Source of the DNA: an uncultured Elusimicrobiales bacterium
GTDB lineage: Bacteria > Elusimicrobiota > Elusimicrobia > Elusimicrobiales > Elusimicrobiaceae
Reading direction: 5' to 3'
Assembly (NCBI GenBank): GCA_934662565.1
Contig: CAKUKI010000003.1
Coordinates: 62,001 to 126,000 of the forward strand
Length of the DNA stretch: 64,000 nucleotides
Shown: positions 48,707 to 59,100 of the stretch, one piece after another
Layout: each line of letters starts with the position of its first letter
Position numbering within the stretch: position 1 is the first letter of the stretch
Program-made: the position numbers and the translations under genes
The notes under the pieces: model-generated
Seen by the model: the letters and a program-made list of their open reading frames with translations, nothing else
Database searches by the model: none
Told to the model about the DNA's origin: nothing

Positions 48707-50758
48707 ATGAAAAAATTAATTACTTCTTTGGCGGCGTTGACGCTGCCGTGTGCCGCATTTGCCGGCGCTTACAGCAAAATGTTTGCCAACGGGCATTTAC
48801 GTTTTGATTACACCCCGCAGGAAATTGCCGCGTTGGAATCTTCCGCCCGGCAGGAATTGGATGCCCACTTAGTGGCTTTGACGGAGGTGGCCGCCGCGGA
48901 GCGCACCTTTCAAAATACGGTACTAGCCTTGGAAACGGCCTACACGAATTATTGGTTTGTGCCTAAAAATTTATCGCTTTTGGCGTATTTTCATAAAGAT
49001 TCTGCCGTGCGGGAAGCCTCCGCGCAGTTGGAAACAGTAGGCAGCCAAACCAAAGCCGCCGTGTTTGCCCGGCGGGATGTGTACCGCGCCTTAAAAGAAT
49101 ATGCGAACCAAAAACAACCCTTGGCGCACGAGGAAGCGCGCCTGTTGGAAAAGTGGCTCCAAAAGTACGAGCGGGCGGGGATGTCTTTGCCGGACAGCAA
49201 ACTGAAAAAGTATTTGCGCTTAAATGATGCCCGGCTTGAAAAAATCACCCGCTACAATGTAAATTTGAATAATTACAAGGACGAACTGCCCCTGACCAAA
49301 GCCCAACTAAAGGGAATGAGCGAAACGTTTATCAACCGTTTGGAAAAAACGGCTGACGGCAAATATATAGTCACCTTAAAATATCCGGACTATAACCCCT
49401 TTATGGCTAACGCGCAGGACGAAGATGCCCGCCGCCGCCTGCAATATAAATTTGCCCGCCGCGGAGGGAAGGAAAACGTAAAACTGCTGGAAGATACCTT
49501 AGTATTGCGCCGCAAACAGGCGGCCCTGTTGGGGTATGCCGAGTATCCGGACTTTGTACTGCCGGTGCGTATGGCTAAAACGCAGGCGCGGTTAAGAACT
49601 TTCTTAAAAGATTTGCAAACGAAAATTACACCGCTTGCAGAGGCGGAAATAGCCCAATACCTCCAACTAAAAAACGATACACTGGGCACCCGTTCCACTG
49701 TGTTAAACGCTTGGGAGCTGGGCTATTGGGCCAACCAATATAAAAAGGCGCATTTTCAGGTAGATGACGAAAAAATTAAGGAATACTTCCCGACGGATAC
49801 CGTAATAAACGGAATGTTTGCCACCTTTGGGCATTTGTTCGGCCTGACGTTTGAAAAAGCCGCTCTGCCCGCGTGGCATCCGGACGTACAAACTTGGCTG
49901 ATTAAAGATAGCAAAAGCGGGGAAGTAATTTCCCATTTTTATATGGATTTGTTCCCGCGCGACGGCAAATATACGCACGCGGCCACGTGGTCTTTTGTGG
50001 ACCGTTTCCAACTGCCGGACGGAACGTATCAAACGCCCGGCGTGGTGATTGCGGCGAACTTTTCTCCGGCGGGAAACGGCGTGCCGTCTTTGCTGGGGCA
50101 TAGCGAGGTGGAAACGCTGTTCCACGAGTTTGGGCATGTTTTGCAAATGTCCTTGGCAACGTCCAAATACGCCAGTTTAACCGGCGATAACGTGGCGTGG
50201 GATTATATAGAAGCCCACTCCCAACTGTTGGAAAATTGGGCGTGGAATCCGGCCGTTCTCAAGCAGATTTCCGCCCACTATAAAACCGGGGAAAAACTGC
50301 CGGACGAACTGATTAACGCATTGGTGAAATCCCGCCACGCGGGCGAAGCCTCGGCCTTTATCCGCCAGAACTTTTTGGGCCAGTTTGATTTAGAGGCCCA
50401 TGCCGCCTCCCGTCGGGTAAACACCACCCGCCTGTACCGCAAAATGATGAAAGACATTACGGGTATTCCCATGGCGCGGGGCACTTATCCGCAGGCCAGT
50501 TTCGGGCATATTATGTCTTTAACGGACCCGTATGATGTGGGGTATTATGTGTATGCGTGGTCTTTGGTGATTGCGCAGGATATCTTCTCCCGCTTTGAAC
50601 AAGAGGGGTTGGATAATGCCCAACTGGGGGCCGATTTGCGCAAATACATTTATACGCCCGGCACCGTATGGGACGAAAACGAAATGGTGGAAAAATTTCT
50701 CGGCCGTCCGTACAATAACAAGGCGTTTTTGAAAGGATTGGGCATAGCGGAAAAGTAA
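48707..50758 (+). CDS. M3 family zinc oligopeptidase, exported
   Basis: 683 residues from the ATG at 48707, with a signal peptide (MKKLITSLAALTLPCAAFAG). Long helical N-terminal region, then the catalytic HEFGH (473-477) within ETLFHEFGHVLQMSL and the third ligand in WDYIEAHSQLLE. It also has the YTHAATWSFVDRF-like and QASFGHIMSLTDPYDVGYYVYAWSLV elements of the oligopeptidase A / Dcp group. Unlike E. coli OpdA it carries an export signal, so it probably degrades peptides in the periplasm. Followed by a bidirectional terminator. Confidence 0.93.
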   Translation: MKKLITSLAALTLPCAAFAGAYSKMFANGHLRFDYTPQEIAALESSARQELDAHLVALTEVAAAERTFQNTVLALETAYTNYWFVPKNLSLLAYFHKDSAVREASAQLETVGSQTKAAVFARRDVYRALKEYANQKQPLAHEEARLLEKWLQKYERAGMSLPDSKLKKYLRLNDARLEKITRYNVNLNNYKDELPLTKAQLKGMSETFINRLEKTADGKYIVTLKYPDYNPFMANAQDEDARRRLQYKFARRGGKENVKLLEDTLVLRRKQAALLGYAEYPDFVLPVRMAKTQARLRTFLKDLQTKITPLAEAEIAQYLQLKNDTLGTRSTVLNAWELGYWANQYKKAHFQVDDEKIKEYFPTDTVINGMFATFGHLFGLTFEKAALPAWHPDVQTWLIKDSKSGEVISHFYMDLFPRDGKYTHAATWSFVDRFQLPDGTYQTPGVVIAANFSPAGNGVPSLLGHSEVETLFHEFGHVLQMSLATSKYASLTGDNVAWDYIEAHSQLLENWAWNPAVLKQISAHYKTGEKLPDELINALVKSRHAGEASAFIRQNFLGQFDLEAHAASRRVNTTRLYRKMMKDITGIPMARGTYPQASFGHIMSLTDPYDVGYYVYAWSLVIAQDIFSRFEQEGLDNAQLGADLRKYIYTPGTVWDENEMVEKFLGRPYNNKAFLKGLGIAEK

Positions 50759-50780
50759 GCATTTTCAAGCGTTGCCTTAC

Positions 50781-50813
50781 AAAACTCCCCGCGTTTTGCG
50801 CGGGGAGTTTTTA
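50781..50813. terminator. bidirectional terminator
   Basis: AAAACTCCCCGCG-TTTTG-CGCGGGGAGTTTTT serves the rightward peptidase and the leftward gene whose stop lies at its edge. Confidence 0.88.
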
Positions 50814-51644
50814 ATGCGGCAGATTTTTGAGTAGCAGCCACGCCACTATGGGCACCGCTAACACCAGTAAAAGCAGGATAATCCCGCCAGCGCCGGAAAG
50901 TTTACTGCGGGCCGGAGCGGGGCCTCCCGCATGCGGGGCAAGCGCATTTAACATACTCTGCGCTTTGATTAAAACGGCATCTTCCGCCTGCGCCTGCGCC
51001 GTTTTGGGGGCGGAAACCTGCGGCGTTGAAAGGGGTTGCCATTCGCTAGTTAAGTGCAACACGCGGCTATGCAAGGCGGAACATTCCTGCGGCGTTAAAA
51101 GGCGGTTTTCGTGATACACCACCGCATTGCCAAAAGTTTCTAAATACAGGTCCGGCTGGGTTTTTAATAAGCGGATGAGCGCGGGGGTTAATAATTTTCC
51201 GGCGGACGGGTCCGGCGTGTATAAAGCATAGGCGCGGTCAATTTCCGCTATGTTCGTTTTGACGGCCGGATACTGGCTGTGGGCAAACAATCCGGTGCGT
51301 GGGGTTATTTTTAAGGTAGGGAAGCTCTGCGTGCGGAACTCCGCCGCCAAAACCGTAATGCCGTCCGGTATAAACGCGGGGCCGCCCGGCGCGCCGAAAG
51401 CATCTGCCACGCGCATAAAAGCGGCATTGTTGGAAAGGGTACATACGCGGAAAAACCGGGGCGCATGGAAACGGAAAAATTCAAGTTTGTCCGCATTGAG
51501 CGCGGTAATTAAGCGTTCGCGGCGGGGTTCAAACAAAGCCTGTTGGTTTTTGCACCACGCGCGCAAGCGGGCCGTGCGGGTGCGGCTATATTTATAATAA
51601 CCCGCTGCGGCGGCTAACAAGAGGATAAAAAATCCTATTCCCAT
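50811..51644 (-). CDS. hypothetical protein with two terminal membrane helices
   Basis: 277 residues from the ATG at 51644; the upstream open frame crosses the pyrophosphatase terminator and is not used. Membrane helix at the start (GFFILLLAAAAGYYKY) and at the end (GGIILLLLVLAVPIVAWLLL), with a soluble domain between of alternating strands and helices (LEFFRFHAPRFFRVCTLSNNAA ... ITVLAAEFRTQSFPTLKITPR) and a Pro/Ala linker. Unrecognised. TACTAT ends six bases before the ATG. Confidence 0.65.
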   Translation of the reverse strand: MGIGFFILLLAAAAGYYKYSRTRTARLRAWCKNQQALFEPRRERLITALNADKLEFFRFHAPRFFRVCTLSNNAAFMRVADAFGAPGGPAFIPDGITVLAAEFRTQSFPTLKITPRTGLFAHSQYPAVKTNIAEIDRAYALYTPDPSAGKLLTPALIRLLKTQPDLYLETFGNAVVYHENRLLTPQECSALHSRVLHLTSEWQPLSTPQVSAPKTAQAQAEDAVLIKAQSMLNALAPHAGGPAPARSKLSGAGGIILLLLVLAVPIVAWLLLKNLPH

Positions 51645-51650
51645 GTATTT

Positions 51651-51656
51651 ATAGTA
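51651..51656 (-). promoter_or_regulatory. -10 of a possible leaderless promoter
   Basis: TACTAT on the minus strand, ending six bases before the ATG at 51644; only four of six consensus bases. Confidence 0.4.
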
Positions 51657-51658
51657 GC

Positions 51659-51693
51659 AAAAAAAACCGGGGCCCTGTATGGGCCCCGGGAAA
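51659..51693 (-). terminator. terminator of the pyrophosphatase gene
   Basis: CCGGGGCCC and GGGCCCCGG arms with a TTTTTTT tail on the minus strand, two bases after the stop at 51695. Confidence 0.88.
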
Positions 51694-51694
51694 C

Positions 51695-54064
51695 TTATTT
51701 GCGGGAGGTTAAATCCTGCGCCGGCTTTTTGCTGGACAAAATTGCCCAACTCAGCACCGCCAGTAGGAAAATAACCGTCACCCAACCCCACTTACCGAGC
51801 GGGGTGAATGTGTTGTGGTAATTGACCACAATGGGGGCCACAATCACAGCCACCATATTGACCACTTTAATCAGCGGGTTGACGGCCGGCCCCGCGGTAT
51901 CTTTTAAGGGGTCACCTACCGTATCGCCCACCACGCTGGCTTTGTGGCGTTCGGAGCCTTTGCCCGTGTTGGCGGCAAGGTCTGACGGTTCGTCTTCCAC
52001 TACTTTTTTGGCGTTATCCCACGCGCCGCCCGCGTTGGACATAAACACCGCAAGCAGTTGGCCGGAAACAATAATACCGGCTAAGAATCCGCCCAAGGCT
52101 TCCACCCCAAAGGCCAGCCCTACCACAATGGGGGAAACAATGCCCAGTACCGCCAGTACAATCAGCTCTTTCTGGGCGGCCACGGTGGAAATGTTTACTG
52201 CGTTTGTGTAATCCGGCTTGGTTTTGCCTTCCAATACCCCGCCCTTAAACTGGCGGCGTACTTCTTCCACAATCAGCGCGGCGGCGCGGCTGACGGCGTT
52301 AATGGCAAAGGAAGAAAATAACCACGGCAACGCGCCGCCAATCAGCATACCTACAAATACTGTAGGGTTGGAAACCACAATCCCCACTTGGGAGAGTAGT
52401 TCCAACGCCTTGTTTTCTCCGGCGGAGGCCCATGCTTCGTTCAGCAATTTTTGCACATTGCTCACGTCCACCATATAAGAGGCAAACAACGCGACAGCCG
52501 CAATAACGGCCGAGCCGATGGCTACCCCTTTGGTAATGGCTTTGGTGGTGTTGCCTACGCCATCCAAGTCGGCCATGATTTGGCGGGCTTTTTGGGTGTC
52601 TTTGTCCTCTTTACCGTGCCAAGCCATTTCGCCAATGCCGTTGGCGTTATCGGCAATCGGGCCGAACGAGTCCATCGCCACATTGTTGCCAGTTAAGGTG
52701 AGCATCCCAATACCCGTCATTGCCACGCCGTACAGGATAAATGTAAACTGTTCGGCGGCGGTTAAACCGTCTATGGAGCCGAAAATCATCACGGACAGGA
52801 AAATTGCCCCCGCAATAACCAGCGTACTCCATACGGCCGATTCAAAGCCGACGGCCAAACCGGATAAAATAGTGGTAGCGGACCCTGTAGCGGTGGATTT
52901 TTTAATTTCCTGCACCGGTTTTTTGTCCGTTCCGGTAAAGTATTCGGTCAGGCGGTCAATGGTAATAGCCAGCAAAATGCCGATAGTCGTTGCGGCAAAC
53001 GGGCGCCACCAGCCACCGGGGACTGCGGCCATATAATAGTAAGCCAGTACGCCAAAAATCGCCACGGAAATAATGGCGGAAATGGTGTAGCCCTTAAAAA
53101 TGGCTTTCATGGCGTTTCCGGCGGTGCGTTTGGAGTCTTTGACCGCATAAGTACCAATAATGGAGCAAAGCACCCCAATCCCGCGCACTAGGAGCGGATA
53201 GACAATCCATTCGTGGTGGCCCGTAATGCGCCACAGGGTAATACCCAAAATCAGGCCGGAAACAATCGTCACTTCGTAGGATTCAAAAATATCCGCGGCC
53301 ATACCGGCGCAATCGCCCACGTTATCGCCCACCAAATCGGCTACGACGGCTGGGTTGCGGGGGTCGTCTTCCGGAATACCGGCTTCCACTTTACCCACCA
53401 AGTCCGCGCCCACGTCGGCCGCTTTGGTGTAAATACCGCCGCCTACACGCATAAATAGCGCCAGCAGCGTTCCGCCAAAGCCAAAGCCTAACAGCGCATC
53501 CGGCGCGGCAATACCAAAAATAATAAAAATAAGCGTGCCGCCCAATAACCCGAGTCCGTCCGTCAGCATGCCCGTGACGGTTCCGGCCCGATAGGCAATT
53601 TTAAGCGCATCCCCAAAACTGCGTTTGCTGGCCGCCGCTACGCGCACGTTGGCATCCACCGCAATACGCATACCGAACTGCCCCACCAGTAAAGAGAACA
53701 CCGCCCCCAAAATAAAGGCACCGGCGCGCCCGAAAGCGGCAATCAGTTTAACGGTGTCGGGGGATAAACCGGCAAAGCGTTCCAGCGAATCTTGCGATAC
53801 GGGAACGATATAAACGGACAAGAAAAGACAAACCGTCAAAAGCCCGATTAAAGGCAGAATGGTTTTGAGTTGTCTTTTAAGGTAGGCATTGGCGCCTTCC
53901 CGAATGGCTCCCCATACTTTTTGCATTTCCGGAGTGCCGGCGTCTTCGCGCAGCACTTGGCGGCGCAAAAACCACGCATACAAAAGCCCCAGCACCGCAA
54001 TAAACAACACGCCAAACAATGCGTATTGTTCAAAGGTGCGTAGGGCAGCTATTCCATACCACAT
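51695..54064 (-). CDS. hppA: membrane-bound proton-pumping pyrophosphatase
   Basis: 789 residues with about 16 membrane helices; AAGGAG before the ATG. Pyrophosphate-binding motifs: DVGADLVGKVEAGIPEDDPRNPAVVADLVGDNVGDCAGMAAD, and the late GGAWDNAKK and HKASVVGDTVGDPLKDTAGPA. Cation-type position: GNTTKAITKG has Lys where K+-dependent enzymes have Ala, so it should be the K+-independent class, which pumps H+. It recovers energy from pyrophosphate made in biosynthesis. Monocistronic. The protein is longer than the ~670-700 residues of many bacterial homologues, mainly at the termini. Confidence 0.95.
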   Translation of the reverse strand: MWYGIAALRTFEQYALFGVLFIAVLGLLYAWFLRRQVLREDAGTPEMQKVWGAIREGANAYLKRQLKTILPLIGLLTVCLFLSVYIVPVSQDSLERFAGLSPDTVKLIAAFGRAGAFILGAVFSLLVGQFGMRIAVDANVRVAAASKRSFGDALKIAYRAGTVTGMLTDGLGLLGGTLIFIIFGIAAPDALLGFGFGGTLLALFMRVGGGIYTKAADVGADLVGKVEAGIPEDDPRNPAVVADLVGDNVGDCAGMAADIFESYEVTIVSGLILGITLWRITGHHEWIVYPLLVRGIGVLCSIIGTYAVKDSKRTAGNAMKAIFKGYTISAIISVAIFGVLAYYYMAAVPGGWWRPFAATTIGILLAITIDRLTEYFTGTDKKPVQEIKKSTATGSATTILSGLAVGFESAVWSTLVIAGAIFLSVMIFGSIDGLTAAEQFTFILYGVAMTGIGMLTLTGNNVAMDSFGPIADNANGIGEMAWHGKEDKDTQKARQIMADLDGVGNTTKAITKGVAIGSAVIAAVALFASYMVDVSNVQKLLNEAWASAGENKALELLSQVGIVVSNPTVFVGMLIGGALPWLFSSFAINAVSRAAALIVEEVRRQFKGGVLEGKTKPDYTNAVNISTVAAQKELIVLAVLGIVSPIVVGLAFGVEALGGFLAGIIVSGQLLAVFMSNAGGAWDNAKKVVEDEPSDLAANTGKGSERHKASVVGDTVGDPLKDTAGPAVNPLIKVVNMVAVIVAPIVVNYHNTFTPLGKWGWVTVIFLLAVLSWAILSSKKPAQDLTSRK

Positions 54065-54171
54065 ATCCAGTCTCCTTTGTAAACAAAGTAAAACTTCCCC
54101 TATATTATAATAAAAAAAATCCGTTCCGGCGCTTTATAAAAATGGGGGTTGTATCCGTGCGCATTGTTTCC

Positions 54172-54177
54172 TATACT
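54172..54177 (+). promoter_or_regulatory. -10 of a leaderless promoter
   Basis: TATACT ends six bases before the ATG at 54184; TTGTAT 17 bases upstream (54149-54154) is a weak -35. Confidence 0.55.
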
Positions 54178-54183
54178 AAAAGT

Positions 54184-55398
54184 ATGTATAAATGCAATTT
54201 TTTATGGGGAATGATAGTAGCAGCGTGCCTGTCTGTAAATGCGGTGGCGGCGCCGGTATCCTTTTGGGCGGCCTTGCAACAGCAGGTGCGGGGGAATGCG
54301 TCCGTCCGGCAAGATGCGGGTATGGGGCGCTTAACCTTTATGCGCTATTACTTCCCTAAAAATACGGTCTATGCCAAAGCGGGAATGTTGGAAAAATTAG
54401 CAGAGGCATTTGATTCTTCTTCCGAGGTGCGCGCGGTGGCATTTTATTTGTACCAAATGTATATTTCCCAAGCGGCATACGGCGGCGCGGCGCCCGACAG
54501 GCTGGACATCAATTATATAGGGGCACTGGATAATTTTGAAATGCTAAACACTCCGTTTGATGCGCGTACGGCCACCCAAATATATAAAAAGCATAAAAAA
54601 GAAGTTAAAAAACAACTGGCCCAATTTTTTAGCGTACATAAAACTTTCCCCGCTTATCCGGCTGAAAATGCACAAACAGACCAACAAGAGCTGGCCTTTT
54701 TGCGCGCCTTAGCCGCCAGTGCGGATGCCAACGGGCGGGCCGGATATTTTTGGGCATCCCCCCGTTGGAAAAATACGCTTTCCGCCCAAGATAAAAAATG
54801 GTTAAGCCAAATTTTGCATACGGGAAAGGCGGAGGCCTCCCAAAAAGTAGTTTTATACAAAACCCCCAAGGGGGATTTAAGCGCATTGGATAAAACATCC
54901 GGCCGCTACTCCGGCGGTGGCATGGAGTATTTGTACCGTCCGGCAGATAAAGAATGTGATGCATGCAGTTATGTGGTGGCGCGGGCCTTGCGCGAACAAA
55001 TGCGTAAACAAAAAAATGTAAATTGGGGCCATTTGCGCTTGTACCGTTTGACGGCCCGCCCCTTAAAAGGCGGTTCTTTACAACCGGCGCGTGGCAGCCG
55101 TTTTGCGCGTCCGGAAGGCGGTTTTTATCCGGCGTGGGATTATCACGCGGCGGTATTAGTTATTATGAACCGCGACGGGCGCTATACTCCGGCGGTGTTG
55201 GATACGTTTTTATCGGCGGAGCCTATGGCCTTTAGCGCGTGGCTGGCACAGTTTAAGGCCGCCAATACGCGCCTGACGGCAACGCCTTTTAAGCGGTTGG
55301 AGGAAATTGAAACCGCCATCACTCGGCCGGATAAAAAAGAGGGTCAAAATTGTATCAAAAACGGTTGCACCTATAAGCCTTATCCGGTACATCCATAA
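54184..55398 (+). CDS. secreted protein, glutaminase/deamidase-like C-terminal domain
   Basis: 404 residues from the ATG at 54184; the upstream open frame is on the opposite strand's promoter region. Signal peptide (LWGMIVAACLSVNAVAAP). The N-terminal 230 residues are helical and unassigned. The C-terminal part has CDACSYVVARALREQM, then WGHLRLYRLTA, then WDYHAAVLVIMNRDGRYTPAVLDTFLS, then AFSAWLAQF. The spaced Cys, His (DYHAAV) and Asp (VLDTF) have the order and context of bacterial protein glutaminases (C...W.YHVA...vlDP...W). This is a candidate extracellular protein deamidase; the assignment rests on pattern only. Confidence 0.6.
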   Translation: MYKCNFLWGMIVAACLSVNAVAAPVSFWAALQQQVRGNASVRQDAGMGRLTFMRYYFPKNTVYAKAGMLEKLAEAFDSSSEVRAVAFYLYQMYISQAAYGGAAPDRLDINYIGALDNFEMLNTPFDARTATQIYKKHKKEVKKQLAQFFSVHKTFPAYPAENAQTDQQELAFLRALAASADANGRAGYFWASPRWKNTLSAQDKKWLSQILHTGKAEASQKVVLYKTPKGDLSALDKTSGRYSGGGMEYLYRPADKECDACSYVVARALREQMRKQKNVNWGHLRLYRLTARPLKGGSLQPARGSRFARPEGGFYPAWDYHAAVLVIMNRDGRYTPAVLDTFLSAEPMAFSAWLAQFKAANTRLTATPFKRLEEIETAITRPDKKEGQNCIKNGCTYKPYPVHP

Positions 55399-55408
55399 AT
55401 TTATAAAA

Positions 55409-55433
55409 GCCCCGCGGAACGGCGGGGCGTTTT
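55409..55433 (+). terminator. intrinsic terminator
   Basis: GCCCCGC (55409-55415) and GCGGGGC (55422-55428) followed by GTTTTGTT, after the glutaminase-like gene. The next 230 bases, GC-rich with open frames on both strands, hold nothing recognisable. Confidence 0.8.
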
Positions 55434-55662
55434 GTTGCGTAAAATCCGGGCCGGAAAAACCCCGGCAAGCGTGCCGCGGTGCGGCATATCAGGCGCGGCG
55501 CGCTTCCACTTATAAAAATATCCGTATAAAAAGGAAAATAGCCGGCGCTTTGGCGGTGCGGCATACCAACTCCGCGTATGAAGCTCTGCGCACTTTCGGG
55601 GAGGCCCCGGCACTTGGCGGCGCGGCGCACAAGCGGCCCCACCACGCCCGTCGGATTTTTGT

Positions 55663-55697
55663 TTGACAAAGAAACAGTTTATTAGTAAACTATTTAT
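55663..55697 (+). promoter_or_regulatory. marR promoter with overlapping operator
   Basis: TTGACA (55663-55668), 17-base spacer, TAAACT (55686-55691), then six bases to the ATG at 55698. AGTTTA-TTAG-TAAACT (55676-55691) is a perfect palindrome covering the -10, as expected for autorepression by the MarR protein it drives. No Shine-Dalgarno, so the mRNA should be leaderless. Confidence 0.7.
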
Positions 55698-56186
55698 ATG
55701 GAAACTAAAAACACCAATCTGCGGCCTTACGGTATCAACCCGGCAAAGGGTCGCCGTTATGAAAACATTATATATGTATTGGCTTTAGTATATAATTTAT
55801 TACAAGCCCGGGTGGAAAAATATTTGCTTCCGCACGGTTTGTCGGCGGTGCAGTTTAACCTGTTGATGTTGGCGGCGTATCAAAACAACGGCAACGGGAT
55901 TAGCCAGGTGGAGTTGTCCAAACGGTTGATAGCCTCGGCCAGCAATATCACCAAACTGGTGGAAAAATCCGTACGGGGCGGGTGGATTACCCGCCGCACA
56001 AACCCGCACAGCCGCCGGGAAAACATTATTGGCATTACCCCGCAAGGGCAGGAGCTGATTGATAAAGTATGGCCGGAATATGATAAACTGGTGCGTGGAC
56101 TGACGGAAAAAATACCCGCGCAAAGCCGCCCGCAAATGGAGCAAATTTTAAGAGATTGGTTCGGTGCCTTACAGGAGGAAAAATAG
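55698..56186 (+). CDS. MarR family regulator
   Basis: 162 residues. Winged helix-turn-helix: LSAVQFNLLMLAAYQ, ISQVELSKRLIASASNITKLVEKSVRGGWITRRTNPHSRRENIIGITPQGQELIDKVWP. The DSRE-like wing appears as NPHSRRENII. Dimerisation helices flank it. It likely represses its own promoter through the palindrome at 55676-55691 and, being in one transcript with the LplT-Aas gene starting two bases downstream, controls phospholipid repair in response to a fatty-acid-like ligand. The ligand is inference. Confidence 0.9.
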   Translation: METKNTNLRPYGINPAKGRRYENIIYVLALVYNLLQARVEKYLLPHGLSAVQFNLLMLAAYQNNGNGISQVELSKRLIASASNITKLVEKSVRGGWITRRTNPHSRRENIIGITPQGQELIDKVWPEYDKLVRGLTEKIPAQSRPQMEQILRDWFGALQEEK

Positions 56187-56187
56187 G

Positions 56188-59100
56188 ATGTTATCTTTAC
56201 TTAAAACATTTTTTAATCGTTCATTTTTAGCCTTGTTTTGTACGCAGTATTTAGGGGCGTTTAACGATAATTTCTTCCGTACGGCCATGGCTACCTTTAT
56301 TACTTATAAAGTGGCCGATATGTCGGCGGGGAGTAAATCGGTAGTGGTTTCTTTGGCGGTGGCGTTGTTTATGTTGCCGTTTTTCTTGTTCTCGGCGGTG
56401 GCCGGGGAAATGGCCGATAAACTGCGCAAAGATGTTTTAATTAAAGCCACCAAAGGTTTAGAGGTGCTGATTGTACTGCTGGCCGGGGTGGGGTTTTTGA
56501 CGGTCAACGTGCCGTTGCTGTTGGGCGTGCTGTTTTTGATGGGTACGCAATCGGCCTTTTTCGGCCCGGTGAAATACAGCATTTTGCCGGATATTTTGGG
56601 TAAAAACCAGCTGATTGCCGGAAACGGCATTATTGAGGCCGGCACTTACGGCTCTATTTTGCAAGGTACTATTTTCGGCGGGATTATTATTTCCGTCAAT
56701 GAATTATGGCTGCCGGGGATTATGTTGGCAGTAGCGGTGGCGGGGCTAGTGGCCAGTTTGTTTATTCCGGCCCAAAAACCGGCCAATGCCGCGTTGGAAA
56801 TAGATAAAAACTTCCTGCGCAGTACTTGGAAAAATATGGCTTTTGCCAAGCAAAACCACGATATTTTCCTTTGTATTTTGGGAATTTCCTGGTTTTGGAT
56901 GTTAGGCACTGCCTTGATTGCGCAAATGCCTTCTTTGGCGCATGATATATTAAACGGCACGCCGGGGCTGTTTACCTTTTTGCTGACGCTCTTTTCGTGC
57001 GGGATTGGGCTGGGCTCGCTTTTGTGCCAATTTTTGGTAAAGGGGGAAATTACCAGCAAATATGTGCCTATCAGCGCGCTTTTGATGACGGTATTTCTGG
57101 TAGATTTGGCGTGTGCTACCTCCGGCTATGTGCCGCCGGTTCTGCCGGCCGATTACAAGGCGTTTTTAATGACGTTTGCAGGCAAACGCATTACACTGGA
57201 TTTACTGGGCTTTGCGGTGTGCGGCGGTTTGTATATCGTGCCGCTGAATGCCATGCTCCAATTTTTGGCTACCGAAGAAACCCGCTCCCGCGTGATTGCC
57301 ACCAATAACATTATCAACTCCCTTTTTATGGTGTTGGGCAGCGGGTTCTGCGCGCTATTGTTGGCCTTGCACTTTACCATTCCGGCCGTATTTGGCGTAA
57401 TTGCGCTTATTAATGCGCTAGCCGCTATTTATATTTGCGGTTTGTTGCCGCACCATATTATCCGTATGATTATGACGCGGGTTTTGAACTTTGTATATGG
57501 CGTAAAAGTAAACGGTCTGGAACACTGGAAAAACCTGCAAGGTAATGCGGTGATTATTGCCAACCATACCTCTTTTTTGGATGCCGTATTGTTGTGGGTG
57601 TATATCCCCGGGCATTTGTATTTTGCCATTGATACTTACGTCAGCCAAAAATGGTGGGTAAAGCCTTTCTTGCATTTGGTAAAGTATTTTCCGATTGACC
57701 CCACCAACCCGATGGCGGTGAAATCCATTATTGAAGAAGTAAAATCGGGCAAGCGGGTGGTTATTTTTCCGGAAGGGCGCATTACCACCACAGGCGGGCT
57801 GATGAAGATTTATCCCGGCCCGGCCATGATTGCCGATAAAAGTGACGCGCAACTGTTGCCCATTTGTTTGGAGGGGAGCCAGTATTCGTTATTTTCCCGC
57901 TTTGGCACGCAGTTAAAAACGCGCCCGCAAAGCAAAATTACCATTACCGTTCAGGCGCCTAAAACATTAAAAATTGAAGAAAGCGTAAAGGGAAAGGCAC
58001 GCCGTTTGGCGGCCGCCCGCGGGCTGTACGATATTATGGTAAATATGAAGTACCAAGCCGGAAATACAGGCGAAACGCTGTTTGACTCCCTGTTGGATGC
58101 GTATAAGCTGGTGGGGCGCAAAAAACGCATGATTAATGATGCCACGCGCCGCCCGTTAAATTTCGGACAATTTTTGACGGCTGTTTTTGTGTTGGGTAAA
58201 AAAATAGCCCAACACCAGCAACCGGGCGAAATGGCCGGGTTTTTACTGCCGAATATGACGGCCTCCGTGGTGGCGTTTTTCGGTATGCGCGCCTTTAACA
58301 TTACCCCGTGTATGCTGAACTTTTCCACCGGGGTAAAAAATATGTTGGCGTGCTGTAAGGCGGCTAACATTTCCACGGTGTTTACTTCCAAAACATTTTT
58401 GGAACAAGGCGGGCTGGTGGAAACGGCCGCCGCACTGAAACAGGCTGGGCTGAAATTGGTGTATTTGGAAGATTTGAAAAAAGAAATTACCCTTTGGGAT
58501 AAAGCGGTCGGGTGGGCGGCCTCTTATTTCCCGCGGCGCTATTATAAACAAGTGCGCGGGAACGCCTCCTCTAAAGACCCTGCCGTAGTGCTTTTTACAT
58601 CCGGCAGTGAAGGCACCCCCAAAGGGGTTGTGTTAAGCCACGAAAACATACAAGCCAACCGTTTGCAATTACAAAGCGTTTTGGATTTTGGGCTGAAAGA
58701 CCGCGTATTTAATGCAATGCCTATTTTCCATTCGTTTGGGCTAACGGTGGGGACGTTGCTGCCGCTTTTAAGCGGGGTGCCGGTGTTTTTCTATCCGTCC
58801 CCGCTGCATTACCGCATTGTGCCGGAGCTGATTTACGATAGCAACGCCACCATTATTTTTGGTACGGATACTTTCTTTAACGGTTATGCCAAAATGGCGC
58901 ACCCGTACGATTTTTACTCGGTGCGGTTGGCGGTGGTCGGGGCGGAAAAACTAAAAGAAGAAACTATCCGCAAGTATTACGACCAATTCGGCCTGCGCAT
59001 TATGGAAGGCTACGGCGCTACCGAAACCGCCCCCGTAATGGCGGTCAATACGCCCATGTATTTTAAGCGCGGGAGCGTGGGCCGCTTGCTGCCCGGCATG

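Noticed and set aside
55307..55669. Overlapping open frames on both strands after the glutaminase-like gene
   Set aside because: GC-rich spacer with basic, low-complexity translations on both strands, crossing a terminator; no start signals.
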